Of a stretch of 64,000 nucleotides of DNA, positions 1-11,200 are shown in pieces; the first letter of the stretch is position 1; each line of letters starts with the position of its first letter. Made by a program: the position numbers and the translations under genes. The stretch spans positions 124,001 through 188,000 of the forward strand of contig JADFUC010000169.1 in NCBI GenBank assembly GCA_019722365.1, given 5' to 3'. The notes under the pieces were generated by a model. The model was not told the DNA's origin. It searched no databases and worked only from the letters and a program-made list of their open reading frames with translations. The DNA comes from Lithospermum erythrorhizon. Its lineage: Eukaryota; Streptophyta; Magnoliopsida; Boraginales; Boraginaceae.

Positions 1-360
1 TGAGGCGGTTTTGGTACCTAAAGCTACCTATTTCAACTGGTTACATGTTGTTTTCTTATATATATATGCTGCTTTTCTATATGTTTTGTATCACAAAATT
101 AACATACTAAATAACTTCTAGAGAGAATATTATTGAATCATCATCAATAATATCAGCGAGGCTTTGTTATTGAGAAGCCACTGTAGGTTCTAAATACAGT
201 AAATCAAACAATCTTCCAAATTTGGTTTTTAAAGTGGATTTCAAGCGTAGTTATGACGTACATTTCACCCAGGCTGAACCTGTGAGCAAATTTTGTGTGT
301 GTCAGTTTATTTTTTCTAATTTACTTCCGCCTATCATGTTTGCTTAGGTTTGGTGATTAG
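1..360. other. AT-rich sequence without a recognised gene
   Basis: No long reading frame, splice-supported exon or repeat structure is visible. It lies outside the direct-repeat element that seems to begin near 361. Confidence 0.4.
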
Positions 361-2955
361 ATTAATTTTATAATCACACACATCTTAAGGCTACACGAAA
401 ATCGCAACTACAAAGCCTAATGTTAACAAAGATAAACTTTATAAGTTCTTCTTGCCATCAAAAATCATGTCTTAATGAAGACCTAATATTCTGTGATGAT
501 TATGTTTCATTCTAGCATTTCCGATAAATAAACTCATGAAAACATCCTATATTTATAGTAAAGAGATATATCCTCGTTTAGACTCAACCAGGCAATAATC
601 AAAGCCAATAAAACTCCATCGGCCGAATTCCAAATCAAATTGGAAAATTTCACATCGTTAAACAATCTCCCCACTTCAAAGACATTTTCTACTCAATTAC
701 ATTTCAAACACCATCATCCGCAGCAATCTCCCGTCTATCATCCATTTAACTCCCACTGCTCGATCCAACTTCGTACTTTTCCAATCCTTAATATCCCCTC
801 GAATGACACCAACTTGACTACCGAAGAGAATCTAGAATAGCCATTACTTCTACTCCCCGCTGGATTTTTGCCCCTCATCTCGCATAATCACGTCGCTTTC
901 GAGTTCTTGGACCCGTGCCCCTCGAAAACTCCTGCTCGACGGCCATCACCTTAATTTCTCTTCTCGCTGCTCCCATTCCACGCCGACGACTTCCGATCTA
1001 ATCTATTGGCCCTCGATGTTTGGATCGTAATATCCTTCAACAGTTAGCAAAAGAACTCGCGAGGTCGGGAATACGCCTCACCGCTGACTTTTGAAACACG
1101 CCGCTTAACTCAGATGATTCAATATGCAACACAAACCGTCAGATCCTTCCTCAGAGTTCATTTAGACTCGAACTCATCACCAAACGAACTATCACCGGGG
1201 TACCTTTCCTCGACCTTCAATGCAAATTTCTCTTCATTTGCACAAATTCCTCGCACTCCCAGAACCTCCCCAACACATCCGCAATGGGTGAATTCTCACC
1301 AACGACAATCCTTTCTATCTTCGTAAACTCCCATGTCGAATCTCACCCGATTTTCTACACCTGTGATCTCTACTGTGATTTCTTCCGAGAATCGCCAAAT
1401 TAAGCATAACGACCTAACTTCTTCTTTGCTATTACCATCGCCCACGAAGAACCTTCCAATTACTGCCTTCGAAAGCAAATGATAATCATCACCATCCAAA
1501 TTGACTCACCGAAATTGTAAACTTTCCCTAATTTCGAAACATACCTTTTATCGGTCGCTTCCGTAAAGAACCATTCGACAACTTTAGGATTCACATCCTC
1601 ATACCTACTACATCTAGCCTGCTCACTCATCGCAAGATGAATAAATTTACAATTCCCGTAAAACATAATTCACCATTACATCCCTATCACGCGTAGTATT
1701 TAAAGATACTCCGTAATCTAATATACGAATCAAAGGAAGCATCTACGTATAAAACTAAATCACGTAATAATCCCTCACCACAACATGAGCATCACCGTTA
1801 GCTTTGTAGTGCCTTTCATGTGACCCAGCTCACACAACCCTAGCAATACGCAAGATCAAAATTCATTTCTACCCCACTGGGTGATCTCATCGCTTTCAAA
1901 ACCTCCGTCTCCGCTCTTCCTCTCTTCCTACACCCTTAACGTTGTAACTCCCCAGCATCTTCCATTTCATACTGCCCATGTACTCCACTCGTGCCAAGAT
2001 ATTTACAACCACAATCTTAAGCCTCAACCTCATAAGACTTCACAGCACTATTTCAATCACCGCCTCATCGTCTTTAACTTCAAACAACAAAGCCAATAAA
2101 ATCAAGCTCAGATCTCATCATCAACATTAACATTTACCGCCGATTACTGACATTAAATGCCATCGAAATCATTAAGGTGTCTCGCTATGGGTGTACTTTC
2201 TCCGATATCTGCATGTTGAACAATCTTTTTCATTTGTAAGACGGTTATCAAGGTTTCTGCACGTATAAAAGACTCTATCACTTTCACAAGGTTCCCTTAA
2301 GAATTACGTCATTGACAAACAAGTGTCCGATCACACTCCAAGACCTCGGCCTGCCTAATTCCATCCATTCATCCCCATCCATCTTCGTGCTTCTCCCTAG
2401 TGGTTTGGTTTAGCCTCTTCCCGCATGTGATAATCTCTATATACATCTTCCAATGCAAAATCAATTCCATCGACTTCTCTACAAGATGTGTCACAATTCT
2501 AAACCAAGCTCCTATTTAATTGTTAGGATTTACACTTAAATCTCTTCCCGAGCTTGCCAATCAATAAATTTAAATTTTAAACAAATGCATATGCTAATTT
2601 TACATGCCTCACCGAAATGACGTCTCCGTCACGCCAGAATCCACTAATAAACTAGTAAGATCGTTATAAGCCCTACACAAATTATAATCATGCCAAGATT
2701 TTCATACACCAAAAATCGCAATCTGCTGCTCCTACTGCTAATAAACATAAACCTCTGTTTCTTTAAAAAACAAAACTATATTTTTCAATACATTAAAGAC
2801 CTACATTATTCTACGCATTACGCTTCTATTCTAAAGATGTTGATAAATAAAATCTATTTAAAACATCCTATATTTATAAATAGTTTAATCGTTAGACTCA
2901 ATTAACAATAATTGTAGCTAATAAACTCATATAAAGTCATTCCTCCAAATCAGCT
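361..2955. mobile_element. Decayed short element with two direct terminal repeats (possible non-autonomous LTR element)
   Basis: The block at about 361-640 is matched in the same orientation, with many gaps, by about 2680-2955. Shared landmarks in the same order are ttataatca, aaaatcgcaa, a taaacataaac-like stretch, an aagaccta stretch, gataaataaa, aacatcctatatttata, ttagactcaa and ccaaatca. The spacing (about 2.3 kb) and order fit a pair of ~280-bp LTRs around ~2 kb of internal sequence. The internal part is C-rich on the plus strand and holds only short fragmentary frames. I recognise no gag, integrase or reverse transcriptase in it. No primer-binding site or target duplication was found, so the type and orientation remain open. 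Confidence 0.4.
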
Positions 2956-3415
2956 GTGAAAAGGACTTTGATGACGCAACAATATTTTCCACTACCAAAC
3001 TAAACTTTCAAGGCAAAAATCTGATCTGTGCATCTCATCCTTATTTTTTTAATAAAAAGATTTGATTTTGGTTGTATTAAATGCACGGTCCATCGCTATG
3101 TTTGATTGGTTTTGGAAATGTTTGAACCTTTCTTCTCCTTATTCAGAAGTTAACTTCTGTTTCCCTACTTCATCTTACAATGCTATTGATAAAGCATTGC
3201 TGTAAATTTTTTAAGCTGAAGGAACTCGGAGCGGAATATATTTTACAAGTTTCAGGAAAATAATATTTTAATTACGAAACATATAGAAATCTTATCTTGC
3301 ATAGCAACTATTTATCTGCTAATGTTGCTTCATATGTCTGAATCACTTATTGTACATGCAACATAAAGTCTAGTTATATTTCAGTATCAATAACATAAGG
3401 TCCAGTAATAGATTA
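2956..3415. other. Spacer including the likely 3'UTR of the flotillin-like gene
   Basis: There is no coding frame. The part next to 3415 should be the 3' untranslated region of the minus-strand flotillin-like gene. Several AATAAA-like stretches occur on the minus strand but none stands out. Confidence 0.35.
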
Positions 3416-5021
3416 TCATTTCTTCATACTAGCATGAGTTGAGCCACTTAAGGTGCCCATCCATGTAGGTGGAAACATCCCAGTTTGTTCATGGACTGTG
3501 GTGAACAATGGTGGCAACATTTTGTAGACCCCTGCAATTTCCTTCATGGCATTGTTGCCACCTCCAGAAGCATCACCACCCTCACCGCTCCCATTTCCGG
3601 TTGTCCAGATGCTGACTTTTGGTTGTAGTCCTTGAACGGCCTGAGCGTTGATCTTGGCCAACTCCTGAAACATGCCTCCACTGATCATTAGGTAATCTCT
3701 CAGAGCTGCATAGTTTCCACCTAATGCGTCTAAAAGTGTGCGTAAGTAAAAGCCTTGTGCTTCTGCCATCGCTTTAAGTCCTTCTGCTTCTTTTGTCTTT
3801 GCGTATAACTCTCCATCGATAGCTTGTTGGCGGGTGTAAAGAGTGGCCTCAGCCGTTGCTTTCTGTGCCTCTGACTCTTTTTGCTTTTCGTATAGAAATG
3901 CTTCTGCAGACTTTTGTTTATTGTACAGTTCTGAATTCGCCTCTTGTACCTGAGCTTAACAATTAAGGCCGGATTCTTACATGATTTAGCTATTGCTTGA
4001 TTTTCAGGATTCATTAGCAAGCATAGAACTATATACTGAATTGTGATTTGCTGATGCGAATATTATTAGTAATTGTATATGTTAATCGATTTACCTTTGT
4101 TTCATATTCAACACTGGCTTTGCTTAAAAACTCTGCTCTAAGCTTTTCGATCTGTGTCAAGGCATTCATAGATTCTACTTCCTTCTGCAATTCAGCATCT
4201 CGGAGAGCCACTGCTTTTATTGCCTCCACCTCAACCATCTGTGCCTCTCTAGCCCAGGCTGCCTTCTTTTTTGCCAAGTCAGCGTTTGCCTCTGCAACTT
4301 CAGCTTCTTGTTCGTTTTCAAAGATCTTCACCTCAGTTTTCACTCTAATTTCCTCTTTGCTTCCTTGTCCAAGCCTCTGAGTTGATATGATCATCGTCTC
4401 AGCATCAATCTTGGCAGCATTTTGAAGTGTCTGCCCTTCTCTTAGCTTTGAACCGATTTCTCCTTTCATTTTTGCCTCTGCAACATCAATTCTTGTCTGG
4501 TTTGCAGCTTCCATTTGAGTCTTTTGCCCCAAGTAAGAGAAATACTCATGTCCTGGTATATCCACCAACTGTTTAATATTTGCATTGTAGATCAACAAGC
4601 CAAACTGGTTAAGCTCAAGTTGCACTTTCTCAAAAACTTCTTGTTTGAAGTCTTTAGACCCCTTAAAAATCTCTTCCATGGTCATTGATGCTGCTAGTAC
4701 TCGTGTTTCGCCTTCAATGATCCCTTGAACAAGCTCCTTAACATGGTTTGATTGTTTATCATGAGGGGCTATCAGCTTGGAATACTTGAGAAGGCTAAGC
4801 TGGTCATCAATCCGAGGGCCGATAGTGAAGACAGCAGGCAGTAAAAAGGGGAGTTTTTCAGCGCTCATCGCCTGCACTTCAAAGGTATAGTTCACTGGTG
4901 AAACATCAAACAAAGTGTAGGATTGACCTGGAAGAACCCATGCTTTCTTGGCAATCTTTATGTCTGAGATTCCTACTCCAGTGATCACTAGGTATTTTGA
5001 GGCACTAGCAACTTTGTACAT
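3416..5021 (-). CDS. Flotillin-like protein (SPFH/band 7 membrane scaffold)
   Basis: Two exons: 5021-4095 and 3949-3416, with a 145-bp GT-AG intron (4094-3950, in phase after ...YETK). The joined frame gives about 486 residues, close to the usual plant flotillin length (~470-490). The N-terminus [18 protein letters not shown] and the following [20 protein letters not shown] region are the flotillin-type SPFH/PHB domain (about residues 5-190). An Ala/Glu/Lys-rich stretch (about 200-370, many EAE and KKKA motifs) predicts the long coiled coil used for oligomerisation. The C-terminal part contains a Gly-rich segment and ends ...THASMKK. Family knowledge: plant flotillins sit on the inner face of the plasma membrane, mark sterol-rich microdomains and act in clathrin-independent endocytosis and symbiotic infection. 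No signal peptide is present, as expected. The start is the first ATG of the open frame and matches family N-termini. Confidence 0.93.
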
Positions 5022-7139
5022 GATTGCTTATTTTTGTGTATGACAGGTGATCTCTAAGAAGAATAGTGTACAAGGTTTGATTGTTTTTAACAAGGCACGG
5101 AATGTATAATCGTTGAGGTACGATTTATAGAGGTAATGTTGGAGAATTTATAGAAAAATGTACCGAGTACATTTTATACCTCATTTTGATGACTCCTTAT
5201 TGTATTTTTTGCTTTGATTGATTATATAACATATATTATGAATATCATGGATAGTTACAATGTAATTTTCACTACGTAATGTAGAACTTTGTAAACACTA
5301 GCCAGAAGGAACAAAAAGGGGTCGAGGGTCCTCTTCCAAAAAATGTAAATATACTGCTGGTCTCCATCTAAGGAAAGTTCCATTCATCTTCACATTCAGA
5401 TTAGGCTTTTAACAAATAATTTTATGGTATATCCTTGGTCATAAGTTATAACAATGCAATGTAATGTTTGAGCCTGTGAACTGGCCAAAGTCATTCTTGG
5501 TTGTATCACATCAAGGTAATTAAGATATCATTTCTTGACTTTGGAATTTCCTATCCTAAGAGGAGTATGAGCAAAAGATTCATCGAGTCTCTTTTTATTA
5601 TCTTCTTCGATTATTTTAATTTGACGTTTATTTTGTCTTCTGAAAACCAAATGTTATATTCATATAACGATCTCTAATAAAAAGCTAGACAAAAGTATTA
5701 TTTATTGTTTACATTTTTAATTAGATTGTGCAAAGGTGTCCATGAATTGGATTATAGCTACTAAGAAATTACAATTCTTTCCTTGAGAATTGTGATAACC
5801 TTCACATGTTCCATGAGCAATGTAGAAAATATTTAGTGATATTCATTGTGTTAATCATAACCAAGCATTTTCAATAAAAACCCTCACAAATGCCATCAAG
5901 TGAGCTACGAACATAGCTTACTATAATTCCTTGATCGGCTCTTTTTCTTAATTGAAAATGATTTAATAATTCATTTATTTGACTTGAATCAATTTGAAAT
6001 AGTTTATGATATAAATTAAAGAATTATGTATATGAAGTGTATTTATATTGCTTCACTTATGCACCAAATATTTTTTGTCATTTAAAATAAATTGAATGAA
6101 ATCAAAGAGTATCATGGCCTCAGCATATACTTCCACTGTTCCACACACTAAACTTTCAAGGCACCAATAAAACGATTATAAATTTCACATGATTGGTTAT
6201 TTTTTGTTAATTAAAAAACTATCGATCGCAAAATATAAATGGTATCATTATATCTCTACAAGCCTTGGGCAATTTTGATGCGTGGAAATAGTTACACCAT
6301 ATATCAAATACTATTCATTATTAAAATTTTATCTCAATAAAAACATATTGAATCAAAATTCACCAGTCACTAATAAATACAATATATAGCCGATTTAGTA
6401 GTGCAAGGTGGTGCAATTAGACCACTGCACTTTTTTTAAAATTTTGAAAAAAAAATCGATTTTTAATTTTGTAAAAATTATTTTGAAAGAAAAACGACAA
6501 GCTGATTTTCATCGATTTTGAATTCATGTAAAAGTGAAAATCTTTTCTAATGTATTGATTTATCACGCATAAATTAATCAGCTTAAAGAACTTTTGTGAA
6601 ATCCAGATGGCTTAGTACTATTAGTAATGATGTAATTTTAAGACATTTTCAAAAATTGATAGAAGATTTTCAGAATGACATTACATTAACGTAAATTTTT
6701 GTTGGATTCATGAAAAAAAATTGCACTTTCAGACTACCCGATTTTCAATTCTGATTCGCTATACAGTATTAATCACCCCTAATAAAGGCAAAATAGTGAC
6801 TAACCATATTAATCACCCCCTAATAAGGACAAAAGAATAAATTGAATCGATTCTTCCAACCAACACTTTCTGGGCCGACTCAGAATAATTTCTGGCCGAC
6901 TCAGAATACTTGCATCGACTAAATGAATTTCTAATTTAATTCCAAGTATGTTTCAATATCCAGCCATTTAATAATGGTCACAGCCAATTCTGCTTAATAT
7001 CTATAAGTTTTATTTGTCGGTATATACGTATTTCTTAATGAATCCGCTTCACACTGCACTGACTAAACAGAAAGATAATTTACCATATCGGCATGTTTCT
7101 CAACGAAAAGCTAATATCTAGGTTTTGTTTGTTGAGATA
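5022..7139. other. Intergenic region between divergent flotillin-like and U2AF65-like genes
   Basis: About 2.1 kb of AT-rich sequence that should contain both promoters. No gene was recognised. Two small local duplications are visible: attaatcacccctaataa is repeated at about 6767 and 6808, and gccgactcagaata occurs at about 6874 and 6896. Confidence 0.5.
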
Positions 7140-7248
7140 TATGTGGCAATGAGTGTTTACTAGAGTTGAGAAATGGTGTCTCTGTGGCGGTGCTGAGCTA
7201 ATAACAACCATCATTTCTCCATCTCCGCCGCCGTTGACTTCCTCTCAG
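7140..7248 (+). other. Probable 5'UTR exon of the U2AF65-like gene
   Basis: A GC-richer stretch with CTCCATCTCCGCCGCCG ends in a good donor (CTCTCAG|GTAATA, exon end 7248). A matching acceptor TTGTATTTAG| lies at 8224, 42 bases before the start codon. This suggests a 976-bp 5'UTR intron (7249-8224). The upstream edge of the exon is a guess. Confidence 0.5.
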
Positions 7249-7317
7249 GTAATATTGTATTTAATGTCATCATACTCTACATATCATATTAATTATCAAG
7301 AATCTGATAAAATATTA

Positions 7318-8132
7318 CTCCCTCCAATTCATTTTAATTGTCTTTCTCACATATCGATAAACCTTTTATCTTCAATTACTTTTTAATTATATTATTAAAA
7401 AATTAAAAGATTAAAGATATGTAAAGTATTTTTAAAAAGATGAATTCAAATATAAATTTTATATTTTTAATAATAAATAATTAATAATCACACAAAGTTC
7501 AATTCCCCAAAAAAAAAGCTTAAGCATACCAAAGTGATCAGGAAAAGATAAATGTGAAATTGAACAATCAACTTAGTGCTCAGTAATTGTATATAAACCA
7601 AACCAAGCCTTATAGTACTAAGCATGGCCATGAATACGTAATTTATATTGAGCAAATTAACTTCTGGTATCTCGATAAAGTCTTCATTCAACTCTTCAAG
7701 AATTGTATTATACTTCCTTGCAAACTCCATTGTCTATTTCATCAAGTTGGGTTGGAAAGGTAGTTGCCTAGATGATTATTGGGTATTTATGAAATTAGTA
7801 TTCAGAGTAATAATTTTGCTAGTTTAGATGAGATATTTTATTAAATGACACTAACTAGATTGCTGTGAGGTAGAATCTTTTGTGTCGTAGATTGTTATTG
7901 TTACCTTTATTGTAAGAAGAATGTCCGGTGTTGAGTTTTTAAATTTTGGATTAGAATATTTGTGTATATGTTGTTTAATAGTTAGTGATAAATATAGCAA
8001 ATGCTAGTTTTTTTCAAAACCGCTAACATGATAATGTTGGTAGAATAAATGTTACTTATATCAGTTAAAGCTTCAAAGTTTGTTAATTTTGACCATTGAA
8101 TCAAACTGGACAACCGTTTGAAATGGAGGGAG
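7318..8132. mobile_element. Stowaway-like element in the 5'UTR intron
   Basis: CTCCCTCCA at 7318 and its inverse complement TGGAGGGAG ending at 8132 are both flanked by TA (7316-7317 and 8133-8134). This is the Stowaway/Tc1-mariner signature of CTCCCTCC termini with a TA target duplication. At ~815 bp it is long for a MITE, and the similarity beyond the first ~9 bases of the termini is weak. No transposase frame is present. Confidence 0.55.
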
Positions 8133-8266
8133 TATAAGTTGATCAGAGCCTAATCTGATAACGATAGTTCATACATGTCTAAAATCATTACAATACCAAC
8201 CAGGTTCTTTTCATTTGTATTTAGATCTGTGCTGCAGCTGAAAGTAGAACCTTTTTTAGTTGACAA

Positions 8267-11200
8267 ATGAGTAGGTCCAGTCGACATAGGACCAAAAATG
8301 GCCATCGCAGCGGATTAACACAGGATCTTTTTGACGATGAAACTTCGGCCCGTACAAGACCTTTGAGTTTTGATGAAGTAATGCTGAGAAGAAACAATAG
8401 AAAAGAAACTGCTGGAGACGACATTGGTTCAGAAGAGGCACATGGACTGTCAAAGAGACATGATGTCGAGGTTGCTTCTAAACCTGCAGAAAGGAAAACT
8501 GCCACACATATTGATTCAATTCCGAGTGGGATGTCAAGAGCTCTGGAAGAATCCCAGAGAGTGAAGACAAGCAAAAAAGAGCATGCTTCTTGTCAGGAAG
8601 ATAGATTAGTGAGAAATGCTGTTGATGATCGTAACAAAACTGGACCTGCCCGAGTTACACTTCGAAGCAAGATTGTCAGTAATGGTAAGACACTGGAAGG
8701 GAAAAATGATAGGTATACACATATAGATAAAGCAAAGGATGAGTATTTGAGGGATGATCTGAAAACGAAGAAAGATAAGAGGCATTCTGAAACTTCAGTC
8801 CAAAAACATAGATCTGGAGAAAGAATAAGAGGGAAGTATGAAGAACATAAATCTCACAAGCAAGCCGGCGAGAATGATGAGCGGTTACAGAACAGGAGAA
8901 AGAAGGATGATCAGTTGAAAAAGGATTTAGAGCATATGTCTCAGAAGAGAGATTCAATAGATTTGACTGGAGCTGATATATATGTGGACAAAAGTAGAGT
9001 AAAATCTGAAAAAGAAACCAGGAGGAAACATCATATTGATGAAGAGAGGGTAAGAGAGGCACAAAGAAGTATGAAGCATGATGCGGGAAAAAGAAAATAT
9101 ACCGATTCTTCAGAAAGGAAGGAAAGAGTTTCAGCGAGAAGTCATCATGAGGAGTCAAAAAGGAGAAGGCCAAGTAGCAGAGAACCTGATAAAGATATAG
9201 TTGGAAGGCATTCTTCACAAAATACGCACAAGGGCTCATCTCATTATAGAAATTCAGCTGTTCATTCTCCTAAGGATATGCCAGGAGGATTACATACTGA
9301 CACTGAGAAGGCATCTACTGATGGTACAAATAGTCATCACAGGAGACATGGCGTGTCCTCCAGTGGCCTTGGTGGCTATTCACCTAGAAAACGAAAAAGT
9401 GATTCTGCAACCAGAACTCCTTCTCCACTCAGACGATCTCCAGAAACGAGAACAATAGGCTGGGATCTTAATCCTACTGTGAACGGAAGGAGCAGTACCG
9501 GAGGTTTAGTTCCAAGCCATAGTGAACCATCAAGTAACCAGGACCTTCCCTATATCATTTCTGCCACCCTAGCCACAGCAAAGCCAGCAATTGGGATTCT
9601 TGATCACACGAGGCCATTAAATGTTGGAGCTGTTGACTCCATTCAGCTCACTCAAGCAACGAGGCCTATGAGGAGGCTCTATGTTGAAAATCTGCCGGGT
9701 TCAGCTTCTGAGAAAGCCGTCATGGAATGGATTAATAGTTCTTTGCTATTCTCAGGTGTAAACCACATTCAAGGAACTCAGCCATGTATTAGCTGTGTGG
9801 TGAGGAAATATGTTATGTAATAAGTTTGCATCATTATCATTTCTTCATGTCAATGAAGCATTATCACCAAGCTATATTATATTAATGCAGATGAACAAGG
9901 AGAAAGGCCAGGCTCTACTTGAATTTCTCACTCCAGAGGTCGCTTCAATTGCAATATCATTGGATGGCAGATCATTCTCTGGTTCCATACTTAAACTTAG
10001 ACGTCCCAAGGACTTCAGTCATGTTTTTGTAAGAGTTGTCACTACTTCTGATTATTTGACATTTCCTGCTCGTTCTGTTCTTTAGTTATCTTTTTGCCAC
10101 CGGTATCGAAGTATAAGGTCCTTTGGTCATTGTTGGTCTCAACTGTAATATCATTGTGAGCCATCTATACCTATTCTAAATGAGACCTAGGTCTGGAGAT
10201 ATAAAGGTGCATTTTATTAGGATGTATTTTATTGCTAGGAAAATGGAATCTGTTCAAAGATGAATGCATAGCAAAGGGGAAACATAAGGCACTTCCTGCA
10301 TTTTGCTCTTGCTCATTCTCTTGGTTTTGCTTGATGAAATAAACATAATTATAGTCCTGATAATCCTATTTTGCGTCCAGCGTTACTTTGACAGGAACCA
10401 ATGGATAAGATTGGGGAAAATTTGATGCTTAGGGAAACATTCTGTACAGGATAGAGTCGCCTTACGCTAGACCTTTATTCGTATAGAATACCTTTAGCAA
10501 ATATTGCCTTCTTCAAAATTGTTAAGTCATTGAGTATAGATCTGGTGTTAGTTGTGAGTTAATTCTCCTATCATGGTATGTTTTATGCATGCATCTTCTA
10601 CTCTTTGAGGTGACAATATCAACATGCCCAAATGCCAATGAAGAGACTCTCGCCTAAGCGTGGTAAGGTGACAAATGTCAATGAGCTAATATAATCGTCC
10701 CAACTCCCAACTATTGGGAATGGTGGCATCTTGAAAACAGATCCTGGCTCATTAAATTGAATATTTTGAAATTTTAACTTTCTTTATACTGTATATAATT
10801 TGAGCATTCGATTTCCTCCTCTCGACAATTTTTTTGGGATGGATAACGTTTTAAATTGAGAAAATTCTGTATTTTTGCAGTTGTAGCATGTCTTCTGTCA
10901 GTTATGTGGTAACTTATCTGGAATTCTTTCAGAATTGTGTACAACTATGATTCAATTAAGAGCTAATTCTCTCATTCTATTTGTGATCTGGTATTAATTG
11001 GGACTCGATACATCACAATAAATATTTAGCAAGATATTAATTCACCAACTCCATAATTGGCGGATTAGTGAAATAAGTTAACCAGTTAAAGTAGTTGCTA
11101 TTCTGTAAATTATTTTCTTAATCGGTGTATCAGCTCATGTTTTAGATCTGTAAACTCGTGTTTAGTAGATTCATCTTCTTCTGTTTTTCAGTTGTTCAAA

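Noticed and set aside
4048..4380. Plus-strand frame of 110 codons rich in Ala, Ser and Phe
   Set aside because: Antisense shadow of the flotillin coiled coil.
8676..9239. 187-codon minus-strand frame
   Set aside because: It lies entirely antisense to exon 1 of the U2AF65-like gene. Its Ser/Phe/Tyr/Leu-rich composition is the usual shadow of a Lys/Arg/Glu-rich coding strand.
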